A stretch of DNA of 64,000 bases from Epiperipatus broadwayi. Its lineage: Eukaryota; Onychophora; Udeonychophora; Euonychophora; Peripatidae. The position numbers were made by a program, and so were the translations under genes. The notes below the pieces were generated by a model. It made no database searches, was not told the DNA's origin, and saw only the letters and a program-made list of their open reading frames with translations. The stretch covers positions 436,001-500,000 of the forward strand of contig JAQFVV010000017.1 of assembly GCA_028023455.1 (NCBI GenBank), written 5' to 3'. Numbering within the stretch: the stretch's first letter is position 1; the number at the start of each line of letters is the position of its first letter. Of the stretch, positions 20,930 to 32,290 are shown piece by piece.

Positions 20930-21700
20930 GATTGAATTTTACATATGTTGATATTCTATTTTTATGTTATTGTAGCCCTAAGTTAACCACTGTAGAAATC
21001 AGTTCAGATATTTCTAGCTGGAATGTCTAGCATCTGGTGTGTCAAATGAATTCGTCTATGGTTATGTTCTTGATAAAGAAATGTTAGCCTTTATTCCTTA
21101 AATTTTTCAATCAATGTAAAAAGTTATTCATTGAGTGATATCGATAAAATAGTTGATTATTTATCATTTTCATCCATTAAATCCAATATATTATCATAGG
21201 CCCCTTGCATAACGTTATTTATCCCATACTTCTATTCCCTCCAGCTTTTACTGCATTGCATAGTTTTTCATTTTTGATTGTAATGCCACTTCAAACTTGA
21301 ATTCTTGAATATTAACATTAAATAATTTATTTGAATTACTTCTCTCATTAGTTTCAAATTTAGATTTTATAGTTTTGTTCTTCCTAATAGGTTTAGCTTT
21401 CTGAATAACGTTGTTTTCAATTTTAAACATTTCAAAACCTTCAACAACATTCACTTCCTCTTTCACTTTCCCTTGTGATAATATTCTGGGTGAATATAGT
21501 TCAAATCACCTGAGGTGACTTCTTTGTTAACTAGATTCTCTTCTGCCATCAGTTGTTTATTTATACTGCTGATTTCTTGAGTAGCATTTCCCCCTCTATT
21601 TTGCACTTGACTTGAAATGTTCTCTGCTATCTTGTTTTCACAACCATGTCAGTAAAATCATTATTGCTGTTAGAAAGCTAAAAGTTTCTTCATTTTGATA
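20930..21700 (-). pseudogene. Unidentified decayed coding stretch
   Basis: Minus-strand frames stay protein-like in blocks: INKQLMAEENLVNKEVTSGD near 21550-21500, a 72-codon open block at 21466-21248 (EEVNVVEGFEMFKIENNVIQ, then a Lys-rich segment), then YGINNVMQGAYDNILDLMDE near 21200 and RRIHLTHQMLDIPARNI near 21040. I cannot name the family. A retrotransposon gag or a dead host gene are both possible. Adjacent to the mariner relic, which may have inserted into it. Confidence 0.35.
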
Positions 21701-23165
21701 ATAACACTTAAAGGTAAAGAACTTACTCTCAGTTTGGCTTCAAAATAATACAGTGAAACCTCCTTCTCCTTATTTAAGTCCACCTAATATAGGGAACCGG
21801 AAACGATATGATGTGATGCCATCTAGTGGTTTATGTGGTGAACAAATCACAACTTTACATTAATTTATATATTTCCACTATACAGATTGTAGTATTAACT
21901 TGTAAATCAGAAGATTTCACAAAGGGTAATTTGTAAAGAAAATAGTGGACTTAAAATGTGAAGAAACGGCTTCACACTCTCAAGTCAAGATGCTTCAGAT
22001 TGGCCTATATAAGTAGGAATTTAGGTTAAAAATAATATGGCCATTCTTATTTTTATAAAGTCACTATGTTGTGTTGAGTTTTGAGAGGTACCTCTATAGG
22101 CAAAAAAAGACATTGTTTGACTATTCAAGGTGCATATGATAACAGCCAAAGCCTTTCTCTAAAAGTATTGGTGAACAAATTATAAGTGACAATATATCTT
22201 TTCAAAATAATCACAACTTCTTACACCTTTAAAGCAAAAATATTTATTAATTATAATAATAGTTTTGACTGTTCCTTAGTCTTGTTTAGATCTCTTTCTA
22301 TGCCTCTACTTCTCTTTTTCCAGAAGAAGAAGGAAGGAGTGTTTACAGAATTATATAAATTATAAGTGAACAATTCTATTTGCATCCACATAAAATCAGC
22401 ATTGTCTTGACATAGGATTTCATTCACCATGCTTTGCTGGAATATGGTGAATTTGACAATTCTATTAAACCTTTCATAAACTTAGTTTTTCCGAAAAGTA
22501 ACTGTTTTCCTTGCCATTTTCCCTAACAGAAAACAGAATTTCAGATTGTTCCAACTTGAATAAGTGAGATGCACATAACAAAAGTATTTGCTATGCTTCA
22601 ACATGACTTCACTCAATTGTGGTGATTGGTACATTGATGCAGGGGTCTTTTCACGAAGCATCTTATGGCAAAAGTATGTACTATAACCACCTCATCATCC
22701 AGAGAGAAATTCTAGTTATGTTTGAATACCAACCTGTAAATTTCATCTTTCATTTCTTTTAGAATTTTAATCTATTTTAAAAAAGTAAAAGGCTTTTTTT
22801 AATTGAATACATTTCCTTAGAATTTAAAATATTTATGTTAAACTAAAAATCTTTATCTTACATACTTCCAATTTATATGCAGTTGAATGGATATAGTCGT
22901 GATATGTGTATATTCCTGAATGAATAATCATAAATGGAAAATATTACTGTAAGTTGATCAACATATCAGTAAAATACTCATAATCTGATAAATTCCTTTA
23001 GTATGATCATCATCAATCCCTAAATTGGGGTTTAGTTTAAATTCCACTACAATACAAACACTGTATGTATATAAATCTATTATTATAAAGTGCTGAAAGT
23101 TTTGTAATTATTAATGAGGAATTCAACTTCCAATAATGTGCTATTTCTTGAATATTATAAATATT
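21701..23165. other. Intergenic with one RepE fragment and weak coding traces
   Basis: AGTCAAGATGCTTCAGATTG near 21985 belongs to RepE (see 31.6 kb). On the minus strand near 22480-22350, FNRIVKFTIFQQSMVNEILC is protein-like but unassigned. Otherwise A/T-rich. Confidence 0.4.
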
Positions 23166-23168
23166 CAC

Positions 23169-23365
23169 ACACTCATCTGCCACTAAGACTTAAAAACTTA
23201 AGTGAATCACTTAAGTTTAGACCATATTTGTATATACACGAACTTTTACTGACTCAAGCCCTAATATAAGCATGGTCAGTAAAACTTGGTATATATACAA
23301 TATGCTCTAAACTTATGTAATTCACTTAAGTTTTTAAAACCCTTACTAGGGGGTGAGTGCATGGA
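23169..23365. repeat. Hairpin of about 90-bp inverted arms
   Basis: The left arm (23169-23256, with ACTTAAAAACTTAAGTGAAT) and the right arm (23277-23365, with ATTCACTTAAGTTTTTAAAA) are inverse copies around a short centre. Likely a MITE. No gene. Confidence 0.75.
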
Positions 23366-24274
23366 AATTTGTAATATTAAAAATAATGCATCATCAGAGA
23401 TTGACTTCAGTTTTAATAATTACATTGTATGTATATATGTATGTATATATATTAACGTCATAAATATCAATACCTTGGCTGGCTATGATATCTGAAGCAC
23501 CTATCATAGCCCTCATTTTTACCCTATTTTGGTACAATTTATAAAATTAGTGCTGCAACCAAATGTTATTTTATGAAATAATTAAGGTCCAAAATGAGTA
23601 CTTAAAATAAGTAAACAATTAAAAATAATTTTAAAATGATTTTTTTTTGGATGTGCTCCATACATATTGGCTTACTACATAGTTTATATACAAAAATAAT
23701 TTCTTTTCAGATAGAATCAGATGGTCTTCTTTTTTTAGGAAAATTAGGAATAGTTATTATAATAAAATAAACTATTAATTACAAAAAATACAATATTTCA
23801 ATAAAAAGGTAGAAAAGTATTACCAGAGAAATAAATAAATTGAAAAATAAAATTACTTACCTTTACAGTATAACCAGTATGGAATGCCACTTGTGCAAAA
23901 CAAGAGGCACCAATATTTACACTGTGAATAAAAAATGTTCACTCTTTTTGCGCAAAATACAGATACTCATACAAATCTATTGAGATGGTCATCCTTTCAA
24001 TTCATACAATTTTAGGGAATCAAGGCATATAAAAATGTTGTGCAGTGTGATATACCCCTTGTAACTATTGTGGATTATACAACCAATAAAATATAAGAAA
24101 TTTGTTGTCATGGCAACCTAAAATCAAGTAATGAATGGAAACCAACTAACAAACATGATTATGATGCACATATGTTGAAAGTATATTCAGTTTACCTAAT
24201 TTCATTTTTTAATCTCCATTGCAGTATTTTCATATATTTATTAATATGGACAGAGTACCAAGACATTACATATA
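23366..24274. other. Intergenic, nothing recognised
   Basis: About 0.9 kb of A/T-rich sequence without a traceable repeat or frame. Confidence 0.5.
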
Positions 24275-24417
24275 TATAAGGGACTCGAACTCAGGTTTTC
24301 AAACCCCCACAGTTATCCAATCCATTTTACACAATTGATACACCTGACCACATACATGTGAAAAAGATAAATAATTTCCAATACACATATTTTGTGCTAC
24401 ACCAGCACTCATCAGTC
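24275..24417 (-). repeat. RepC copy with tRNA-like part, left arm of a foldback
   Basis: On the minus strand a hammerhead-like segment (24417-24373: CTGATGA, GTGCTG-GTG-TAGCAC, then AAAA instead of GAAA) is followed about 60 nt later by a tRNA-like stretch with B box GAGTTCGAGTCCC near 24290. It pairs with the plus copy at 24.63 kb. Confidence 0.65.
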
Positions 24418-24624
24418 ATTTCTCATCATCTCCAACATATATGTATACAATCACTGATCAGTTTATATTAAAATAACAAATTTTCAAACTTTAATGGACA
24501 TGTTTCAGTCTTCTCTATTCTCTAACTCTTCAGCCATTCGTTTTATTAAAAATCCAATGATAAAATGTTCAAAGCCCTTGATGATGCCAATATTATTGTC
24601 ATACCATGTTGATCTTAAATCAAT

Positions 24625-24768
24625 CTGCTGGTTCAGCATAGAGTACATATATTGAAGATTATTTATCTTTTCATATGTTTGTGGATCTATGTATCAGTTG
24701 TATAAGATAGATTGGATAGTTGTGGGGGTTTGAAAGTCTGAGTTCAAGTCTCTTATAATTACATTAAG
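24625..24768 (+). repeat. RepC/tRNA-like copy, right arm of the foldback
   Basis: GCTGGTTCAGCATAGAGTAC (remnant of the stem II hairpin, 5' core missing), then TTATTTATCTTTTCATATG, GGATAGTTGTGGGGGTTTGA and B box GAGTTCAAGTCTC. Inverse of 24275-24413. Confidence 0.65.
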
Positions 24769-25483
24769 TTTAGTATCGACAATGTACATATATTTAATAT
24801 ATATATATATATTAACACATTGTTAATCTTTAAAATATTTTATATAGGAAATCAATACTCTGGAAATTTATTAATAGATTTTGAGGAGTACAATTTAAAG
24901 ATTATTTACTAAAACACGTGTAATCAAACTTGGATTTTATAATGCAAAATACTTTATTCATATTATTTGAAAACTGTATGTGTTTATAAAATTTTAATAA
25001 CTTAGAAATTGGGTCAATGTTTTCAAAAACAGCATTAATATAAAGCACAGTGTTAGATATTTGCATATCCTTTGCATTTATATTTTATAACAATTTTGAT
25101 TTTAATCTTACAAATGACAAACCAAAAATAAAAACATTTTATCAAGATTTTATATTTTTTAAGTCTATTTCAAAACAATATTATTCAAAAAATATCTTTG
25201 ACAATTTGTTTTATGCAAATATGTCTCAGTTCAAAATATGATCTTTTTAGAACTGAAACGTTTTCATGATTGTTGTCAACATCTTGTATGCAAGCTATAC
25301 CTGGACACAATGTATGACAATAAAAAGATGACTGGCGACTGATTCTCTCTCTCAAAGCTGCTCACAGTCTCATCTCTAGGTCATATATGTGACACACAAT
25401 AATATACTTTAGCTATTCACCACAAAAATTGGAAAATATCTGAGCATTGTAAGATTGTCAATGAGGTACAAAATACATTAAAA
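24769..25483. other. Intergenic, nothing recognised
   Basis: Contains an AT run at 24799-24812. No coding trace. Confidence 0.5.
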
Positions 25484-25562
25484 CAGGCAAAACTCACTAT
25501 ACATATTTCCACACACAGCAAGCTAGAGTAATTAATAGGTATAGTGAGTTTTGCTTGTTTTA
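25484..25562. repeat. Short RepA-derived hairpin
   Basis: AACAGGCAAAACTCACTATA is mirrored by TATAGTGAGTTTTGCTTGTT around a 35-40-nt centre containing AGCTAGAGTAATTAATAG. Followed by the RepA downstream module (AGTGGTGGTCATGTGATGTT). Confidence 0.7.
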
Positions 25563-25699
25563 ACAACAGTTATACACAAGCATAAGAAGTGGTGGTCATG
25601 TGATGTTTATTGACAAACTACATTGTCATATTCCATATCATAACATGTAATCCAGTCATGGTAGTATTTTAAAATTGTTGTGGTGAATAATTAAATTAT

Positions 25700-26392
25700 G
25701 TTACTATGTAATATTTAAACAGCATTAAACTGTTGCACATGCGCTTTGCAGATTTTAATTATAAATGACTGAATACTAATACTTCAAACATATGATAAAG
25801 TCTTTGGAAAAGATAGAGTGGCCATCTATCTTTTCGAATCCAAATGCATTTGTATGGGCAAATCTTAAGTGTTTGAAAGTGAAAATGTGAAGATATTGAA
25901 TAATCACTTTAAATTACTTTTACATGCTTGAATGAATGACGCTAGTGAAATTTATTAGAATTTACATACGTCATTCTTATTTGAAATTAAATGTATGTAA
26001 ATAAATCAATTATTTTATATAGCCGATGTTTTATAAACTGTAATATTTAAACAGCATTAAACTGTTGCACATGCGCTTTACAGATTTTAATTATAAATGA
26101 CTGAATACTAACACTTCAAACACATGATAAAGTAATTTAAAGTGATTATTTAATATCTTCATGCTTTCACTTTCAAGCACTTAAGATTTGCCCATACAAA
26201 AGCATTTAGTTCGAAAAGATAGATGGCCACTCCATCTTTTCCAAAGACTTTATCATGTGTTTGAAGTGTTAGTATTCAGTCATTTATAATTAAAATCTGC
26301 AAAGCGCATGTGCAATAGTTTAATGCTGTTTAAATATTACAGTTTATAAAACATCGCACTATATAAAATAATTGATTTAGTTACTATGTAAT
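25700..26392. repeat. Composite palindrome of three copies of one unit
   Basis: A 215-bp plus copy (25708-25922), a partial plus copy with its own head (26003-26130) and a full minus copy (26132-26375) of one unit. The unit begins ATTATTTTATATAGCCGATG and contains TAATATTTAAACAGCATTAA. The block is flanked by the 13-nt direct repeat GTTACTATGTAAT (25700-25712 and 26380-26392), which may be a target-site duplication. No ORF; transposable-element class unknown. Confidence 0.75.
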
Positions 26393-27689
26393 GTGTTGAT
26401 TCGGAGATATCACTTCAGGCAGATTGGAGAAAGAATCAATTGTTTTTTTCACTAAGCTGTACTGTTTAAATGCATAGTAGCTATTTCTTGAAAGAATTTG
26501 TTGTTGTGTGCTTCCAAAATTTACAGTTTAACAATGATCATACAAAATATAATAAAATGGATAGTGAATAAAACTCATACATGTGAATGCATGCAGAAGT
26601 GCTTGCTATTAAACATGAGCACTCATAACTATTGCTGATGCAGTGTTACTAAGGCAACAACCTTTCCAAGTCTTCATTTAATCCAGTGAAAAGGATGGAG
26701 AGGAAATGTACTCTATATTATTTCATTCTTTTTTTAAAAATAATTACCTTTAAAAAAAATCTTATATCAGAACAATGATTTGTCAACAATGAGATAAAAT
26801 AACAAAGAATAATGAATTTAGGATAAATAATATTTATATGGAATTAATTCTAGAACCAAAAAGAAAGAAACATGAATAATATGAGAAAACAAAATTAACA
26901 GAATGTCATTCAAGTTTCACATTATAATGTTTTATATATTAATGTTTCAGATATCCTACTGGTATTATCCATAGTCATTAGAAAAGTTTCATTTAAGGAT
27001 GCTTTATATAATTTTAGAAATATAATGACATGATTACAAAATTAATCTACATTCTTTAGCTTGCTGGTTGAATTACTATAGAGTTCATTATTCCTAAAAT
27101 CATTCATTGGATTGGGCTTATATTTAAACTGAATGAACAATAAAAATATTTTCTAAAAGGGGTTTTTATAGTGAGTAAACTTAAGCATGGTTTGTTGTGG
27201 GAGAAGTAAGCCATTATCTTTAAAACCATCTAAAGAAATGTGATATCAATTGTCTTCATTGGTAACATAGACAATAGAATATATTCAAGAACTATAATTA
27301 TACATGGTGTTGAAGTAAAATCAAGAAAAGTGTTCTGCTTCAGAAATTAAAAGACAATGTTGCAAAATATCAAATTACAGACAAATAGGCTAGCATTCAT
27401 ATACATGACAGCATTTGTTTTTCACACATTATTTATATAGTCATTGCAAAATTATTTCCTAAAGTCATTTTTCATTTCTCCTTTATTTTTTTTATTTTTT
27501 GTGTGTTTGGAGTTAGAATGGCCATACTTATTTACAAGTGTCTGTTTATTTTTATTATGTCAACTTATTATACACTTGGAGTTTATAATTAGAAAGAGAA
27601 AGGATTTAACCTTTCTCCACATTCATCTTAAACATTTGTATAATAGACAAATGATGCAATTTTTGACTATAGAGGGATCTCACAAACCT
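26393..27689. other. Intergenic, nothing recognised
   Basis: About 1.3 kb. A short open frame at 27444-27692 is hydrophobic and T-rich with no family resemblance; I treat it as chance. Confidence 0.5.
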
Positions 27690-27800
27690 TAACACAAGAT
27701 AGGGACTTTATAAAGACAAGAATGGCTACCTTATCTTTAATCTAAATTTTTACTTATATAGGCCAATCTGAAGCATCTTGATTTGGGAGCATGATGATAT
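27690..27800 (-). repeat. RepE-related fragment
   Basis: TATAGGCCAATCTGAAGCAT is the reverse complement of the segment at about 21985-22010 and resembles RepE (CAGGCCAAGATGCTTTAGAC at 31.66 kb). Confidence 0.5.
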
Positions 27801-28117
27801 ATATATATAACTTGAATTGAAAAGACTCTTAAGATAATTCTATCTATATTTAAAAAAGAACATTATGATTCTGTAATTCAAATTCTTTTTTTTTTCTTTT
27901 CACTTATAAAGATAGCAACGTAATGGTCATTTATGTTATTTTTACATATTTAATCTTATTAAAAACGCATATTTTTGCACATAAAAAAATTGTAAATCTA
28001 TGAATGTATATTAAATAAATTTTAAAAAAGCATACTATAAACTATTTAGCAGAAAATGAAGTTTATTATTAGAAAGTGAGATTATATAAAATTGAAAAAG
28101 TGTTTGCATCTAAAAAA

Positions 28118-28280
28118 CAAGTCTTCTCACTGACGAAGACCACAAGCCAGAAACTAGTCTGGGGATATTGAATGAGTAGGCACTAGATGGGGTTTTTATG
28201 CACAAGCATTCTGGCATCCATTGATTACTCTAGCTTGCTGTGAGTGGCAATACTTATAGTGAGTTTTGCCTGTTTGAATT
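28118..28280 (+). repeat. RepA copy with intact hammerhead core
   Basis: From GTCTTCTCACTGACGAAGAC to AGTGAGTTTTGCCTGTTT. The 5' half of RepA is missing. Confidence 0.78.
28124..28165 (+). ncRNA. Hammerhead ribozyme motif in RepA, complete core
   Basis: CTGACGA at 28130-28136 (N7 is C, allowed), a short stem II around loop CACAA, GAAA at 28150-28153, CTAG, U16.1 at 28158 and C17 at 28159. Stem I pairs 28124-28129 (TTCTCA) with 28160-28165 (TGGGGA) over 6 bp, two of them G-U. Stem II is weak (mismatched base), so activity needs testing. Confidence 0.65.
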
Positions 28281-30555
28281 TATTGTATATTTTATAGATT
28301 TATGCATTTTTAAAATTATTTTTAATTTTTACTTCATTTATTTATTATTTATATGTTTTACATTTTTCTTATAATTAGAAATCCAGCGAGTTATCGAGAC
28401 AAGAGACTTCCCGATGAAAGTATATTCAATTTAACATGGTTAAAAGACAAAGAATTACAACATGTATGGTGCTTTAGATAGATGTCTCCAATCATTTGAT
28501 TCTAAAATTGCAAAACTAAATTTTGTTGGAATATATTAATATAAAATGGCTTATAAAGGTACAGTATTTGAAAAATATAAAAAAAAGTTGAAAAAACGAA
28601 TCTATCAAAACATCAATATTTAGCATTGGGTGTGTATATATGTATACATTTTATAATCATTTATAAGAATGTATCTTCAATAAGTTTTGAATATTAATAT
28701 ATGCAGTGTTTTAGACTGATGTTTTGGTAGGTTCACGGTTAATTAATACGGGTTAATTAATTCTGACCAGATCAAATAAAAATAACCTAGAATATATGAA
28801 CAGTATTTTTCTCTCATTAAAAAAAAAGAATATATTTATCAAGACCAAAATATCTAATCTTAAACTGGTTTTAAATAATTTTGAATCCGTATTTGCAAAT
28901 TGATTTTTTTTTTCATCTTTTATTTTAAAATATAAAACTATCTGATTACAAAGATATATTTATAAAATATTGAAAATAAATAATAGTTAATCTAATTTTT
29001 TAGCTATATTAACTGAATAATGATCAAAAAATTAAAAGTTTAATATGTAATTCTGTAAAATGTAAGGGATATATATATATAAATCTATATTTTAAACTAT
29101 TATTTTAATTAAAGTTTGAAAAGTCTATTAACCTGAAATCAATTTTATATTGGGATATGTATTATTTAAGTAATGAGTTCTTATAATGGGAAAAAAATGG
29201 AAGTTGTAAACTATATATAATGTTCAAAAGGAAATATTAAATAATATATTTTAATCAATTTTCATATTTTCGTGTTCATGTGGTTAGAGAATTATAAGTT
29301 AAAATACGATAATGAATGTCTGCTAGGCACATAATAGATCTTTCTGAAATCACACTGGTCATGTGAAATCCAGGAATTGAATCAACGAAATTTAATAATA
29401 AATTAAAAATAATGATATCCTGTATTTACTGTAATCTGAATATTTTTTTTTTCATTCCTATACTAATAAATATGTAAAAGATAAAAAGTTTACTATATGA
29501 AAAAGTACGCGTATGTGCGTGCATGCATGTTTATAACATTTATTAAAAATTCATGGAAAGCAATGATGAACTATACTGATAATAATCCACTATTTTGCTG
29601 ACTTACATTAGTGAACTTAAACGGAGATTTTTTAATGTTATCAAGTATCTTAACACATATAAAGAAAATGATCTTGTTTATATAAATAATGTAAGGTCAT
29701 TACCAAATTGGTTTATTGTTTTGACTTTAAATAGTATGATAAATTATAGCATAGTGCATTTCCCTTCCTTAGATCATATTTTATAGAATTATGATCTTGT
29801 TTCTTCATAGAGTACCATTATTTCGATAAAAGTAAGTGCTCTGTTCATATGTATCATGGCTGAAATAATGTTCCAATCAATCAATAATTACTCACACTTC
29901 ATTAACTAAACGTTAAAATCTTTATCAAAGGTATCTACAATAGCAAGATATGTACAATGTTTATAATAAAGAGAAGTACCTTTGTTATGGGGGAGGGGTA
30001 AATATATAATGATTAATGGTACTAGTATTTACAAGGAATACTGGTCTCCCTATTTGAACTCTAACACTTCCAGTATGCCTCATGTACAGGTATAATGACA
30101 TTAATAGCAAGCAGCTTTTTGCTCTAGGTTTGTGTTGTCTAATGCTTGACATTTGTCTGAATACCCACAATTGGATTCATTTACCCAACTTCAACAAATG
30201 ACCTGTTTATTTCATTGGTCATTTATTTACTTTTATTGTTATTTCATAAAGCATCTCTATCGTTCGTTAACAACATTGTAGTCTAAATCAGTCCATGAGG
30301 ATAAGTTTCTGCTGAGTTAGGATAAGTTCACAACCCCAAGAGAAAGATGATAATTGCTATTTATAAAATCTCAAACATCTAAATGAAACTAAATTAAATA
30401 AAGTGTCACTAAAGTGATAGTTATTCTTAAAACCTAAAAAATTTAATTCTTTATATTAAAATTTAAAAAAAAATTATATCACACATGAAATTTTCAGTTA
30501 CTATTATCAAATTTACTTGAATAAATATTTTGTTATTTATATAGTGCAGAGTATA
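28281..30555. other. Intergenic, nothing recognised
   Basis: About 2.3 kb of A/T-rich sequence. An open block on the minus strand at 30170-29985 is less A/T-rich than its surroundings but I cannot link it to any protein or repeat. Confidence 0.45.
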
Positions 30556-30556
30556 T

Positions 30557-31262
30557 CTGTAATATTATAAAGAAGGAACAACCTCTTCCGTCATGCACTT
30601 TAAAAAGCTTTTTGCACTCGCCCATTGAAAAGCATAAATGTAGCATATGTTTAGATCTTACTTTGTACATAAGCCAGTCTTTACTCACAATGCTGAAATC
30701 AGGCTTCAGTCTATTATGTGCCTGGGTTATATATTATTAATTTAACTGAACCTATTCATTCTACCACAGGAGAGAGATACTATCTCACTTAGGATTAAAT
30801 GCATAGTAAATTTTTAATTTACTTTAATAAATATTCTATTACTTATATATTGCTTATTATGACTAATGATTTAATAATTTTATTCCACTCTACAAATAAC
30901 AGAATATTTATAAAAATAAATTCAAATTTTCATTTATTAGTAACATTCTCACAGCGTCTGCGCAATTAGCTTAACAGGCTGTCATTCTATCGTAATGTAT
31001 TTAACTGTAAGTGATTAAAAATGAGATTGTATTGCTCTTCTACAATAGGTCAAATAGGTTTATTCAATTAAATTAATAATATATAACTCAGGCACATAAT
31101 AGGATCAAGCTCTGATTTCAACATGGTGTGCAAAGATTGATTTATATAGAAAATAAGCTCTAAGCATAAACTCCACTTATGCTTTTCAAGTCAAAGCTCA
31201 TGGGCAAGTGCAAGGAGATTTTTAAAGTGCATGACAGGTGGGGTTGTTCCTTGTTTATAATA
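30557..31262. repeat. Inverted repeat with about 215-bp arms
   Basis: Left arm 30557-30772 (GTCATGCACTTTAAAAAGC, CTATTATGTGCCTGGGTTAT) and right arm 31037-31262 (ATAACTCAGGCACATAATAG, TTTAAAGTGCATGAC) are inverse copies at roughly 80% identity by eye, around a 265-bp centre. Foldback DNA element or two oppositely inserted copies. Confidence 0.72.
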
Positions 31263-31410
31263 TTATCAAATTCACATATAATACTGATTAAGTTACCAGA
31301 TGTATAACAACAGTATAATAATCCTATACAATACACTTAGATTTGTTAAAATTATTGCATGTTATAATATTTACATATTAAAATATTTCAATTAACTTAT
31401 TTACATTTTA

Positions 31411-31588
31411 ATTAGTAATAATTGAAAGCTTGCTAGACTTTCACATGCACTACAGTTGTTGCTCAGACAGCCAATCAGATTTTTAAACAGCTGTCTTTTA
31501 AGAACGATCAGGCTTTTGACACATGACAGAGATTTTGATAAGAAAAGGATGATACCAACCTTTTCTCAACTTAACTTTTATATATATA
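31411..31588 (-). repeat. RepE copy, minus
   Basis: Inverse of 31698-31873, sharing AGCCAATCAGATTTTTAAAC and GATAAGAAAAGGATGATACC. Forms the left arm of a hairpin. Confidence 0.8.
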
Positions 31589-31599
31589 TTTCGCGCTGT

Positions 31600-31873
31600 A
31601 ATATCGTAAATTAAAAAAAAAACAACTCCGTAATAAATGAATATGTTTATATTTTAAGCTTTCAGGCCAAGATGCTTTAGACTGGCTTATATATATATAA
31701 AAGTTAAGTTGAGAAAAGATTGGTATCATCCTTTTCTTATCAAAATCTCTGTCATGTGTCAAAAGCCTGATCATTCTTAAAAGACAGCTGTTTAAAAATC
31801 TGATTGGCTGTCTGAGAAACAACTGTAGCACATGTGAAAGTCTAGCAAGCTTTCAATTATTACTAATTTAATA
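31600..31873 (+). repeat. RepE copy 1, plus
   Basis: Runs from ATATCGTAAATTAAAAAAAA through TTTCAGGCCAAGATGCTTTA and TCATCCTTTTCTTATCAAAA to AGCTTTCAATTATTACTAA. Tandem with the copy at 31.98 kb, offset about 399 bp. Confidence 0.8.
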
Positions 31874-31974
31874 AGAACATGCAATTTAGACAAATGTTAT
31901 TTACATACATTGCTGATAAATTATATTAACATCTAGAAAATTGCGGTGTAGTAAATCTAAGATTTTGCATTGTA

Positions 31975-32062
31975 ATATTGTAAATTAAAAAAAAAAAATT
32001 CAGTGAGTAATAAATGGATATGTTTATATTTCAAGCTTTCAGGCCAACATGCTTAAGACTGG

Positions 32063-32102
<40 letters not shown>

Positions 32103-32290
32103 TTAAGTTGAGAAAAGGTTGGTATCATCCTTTTCTTATCAAAATCTCTGTTGTGTGTCAAAAGCCTGATCGTTCTTAAAAGACAGCTGTTTAAAAATCT
32201 GATTGGCTGTCTGAGAAACAACTGTAGCACATGTGAAAGACTAGAAACCTTTCAATTATTACTAATTTAATAACAACATGTGATTTAGAC
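31975..32290 (+). repeat. RepE copy 2, plus, with expanded AT run
   Basis: Same order as copy 1. The short AT run at 31689-31700 is expanded here to about 36 bp (32065-32100). The copies differ by a few substitutions (for example TCATGTGTCA versus TTGTGTGTCA). Confidence 0.8.

Noticed and set aside
25200-25270. AGTTC ... GAACTGAAACG as a hammerhead
   Set aside because: A stem and GAAA exist but the CUGANGA element is missing entirely.
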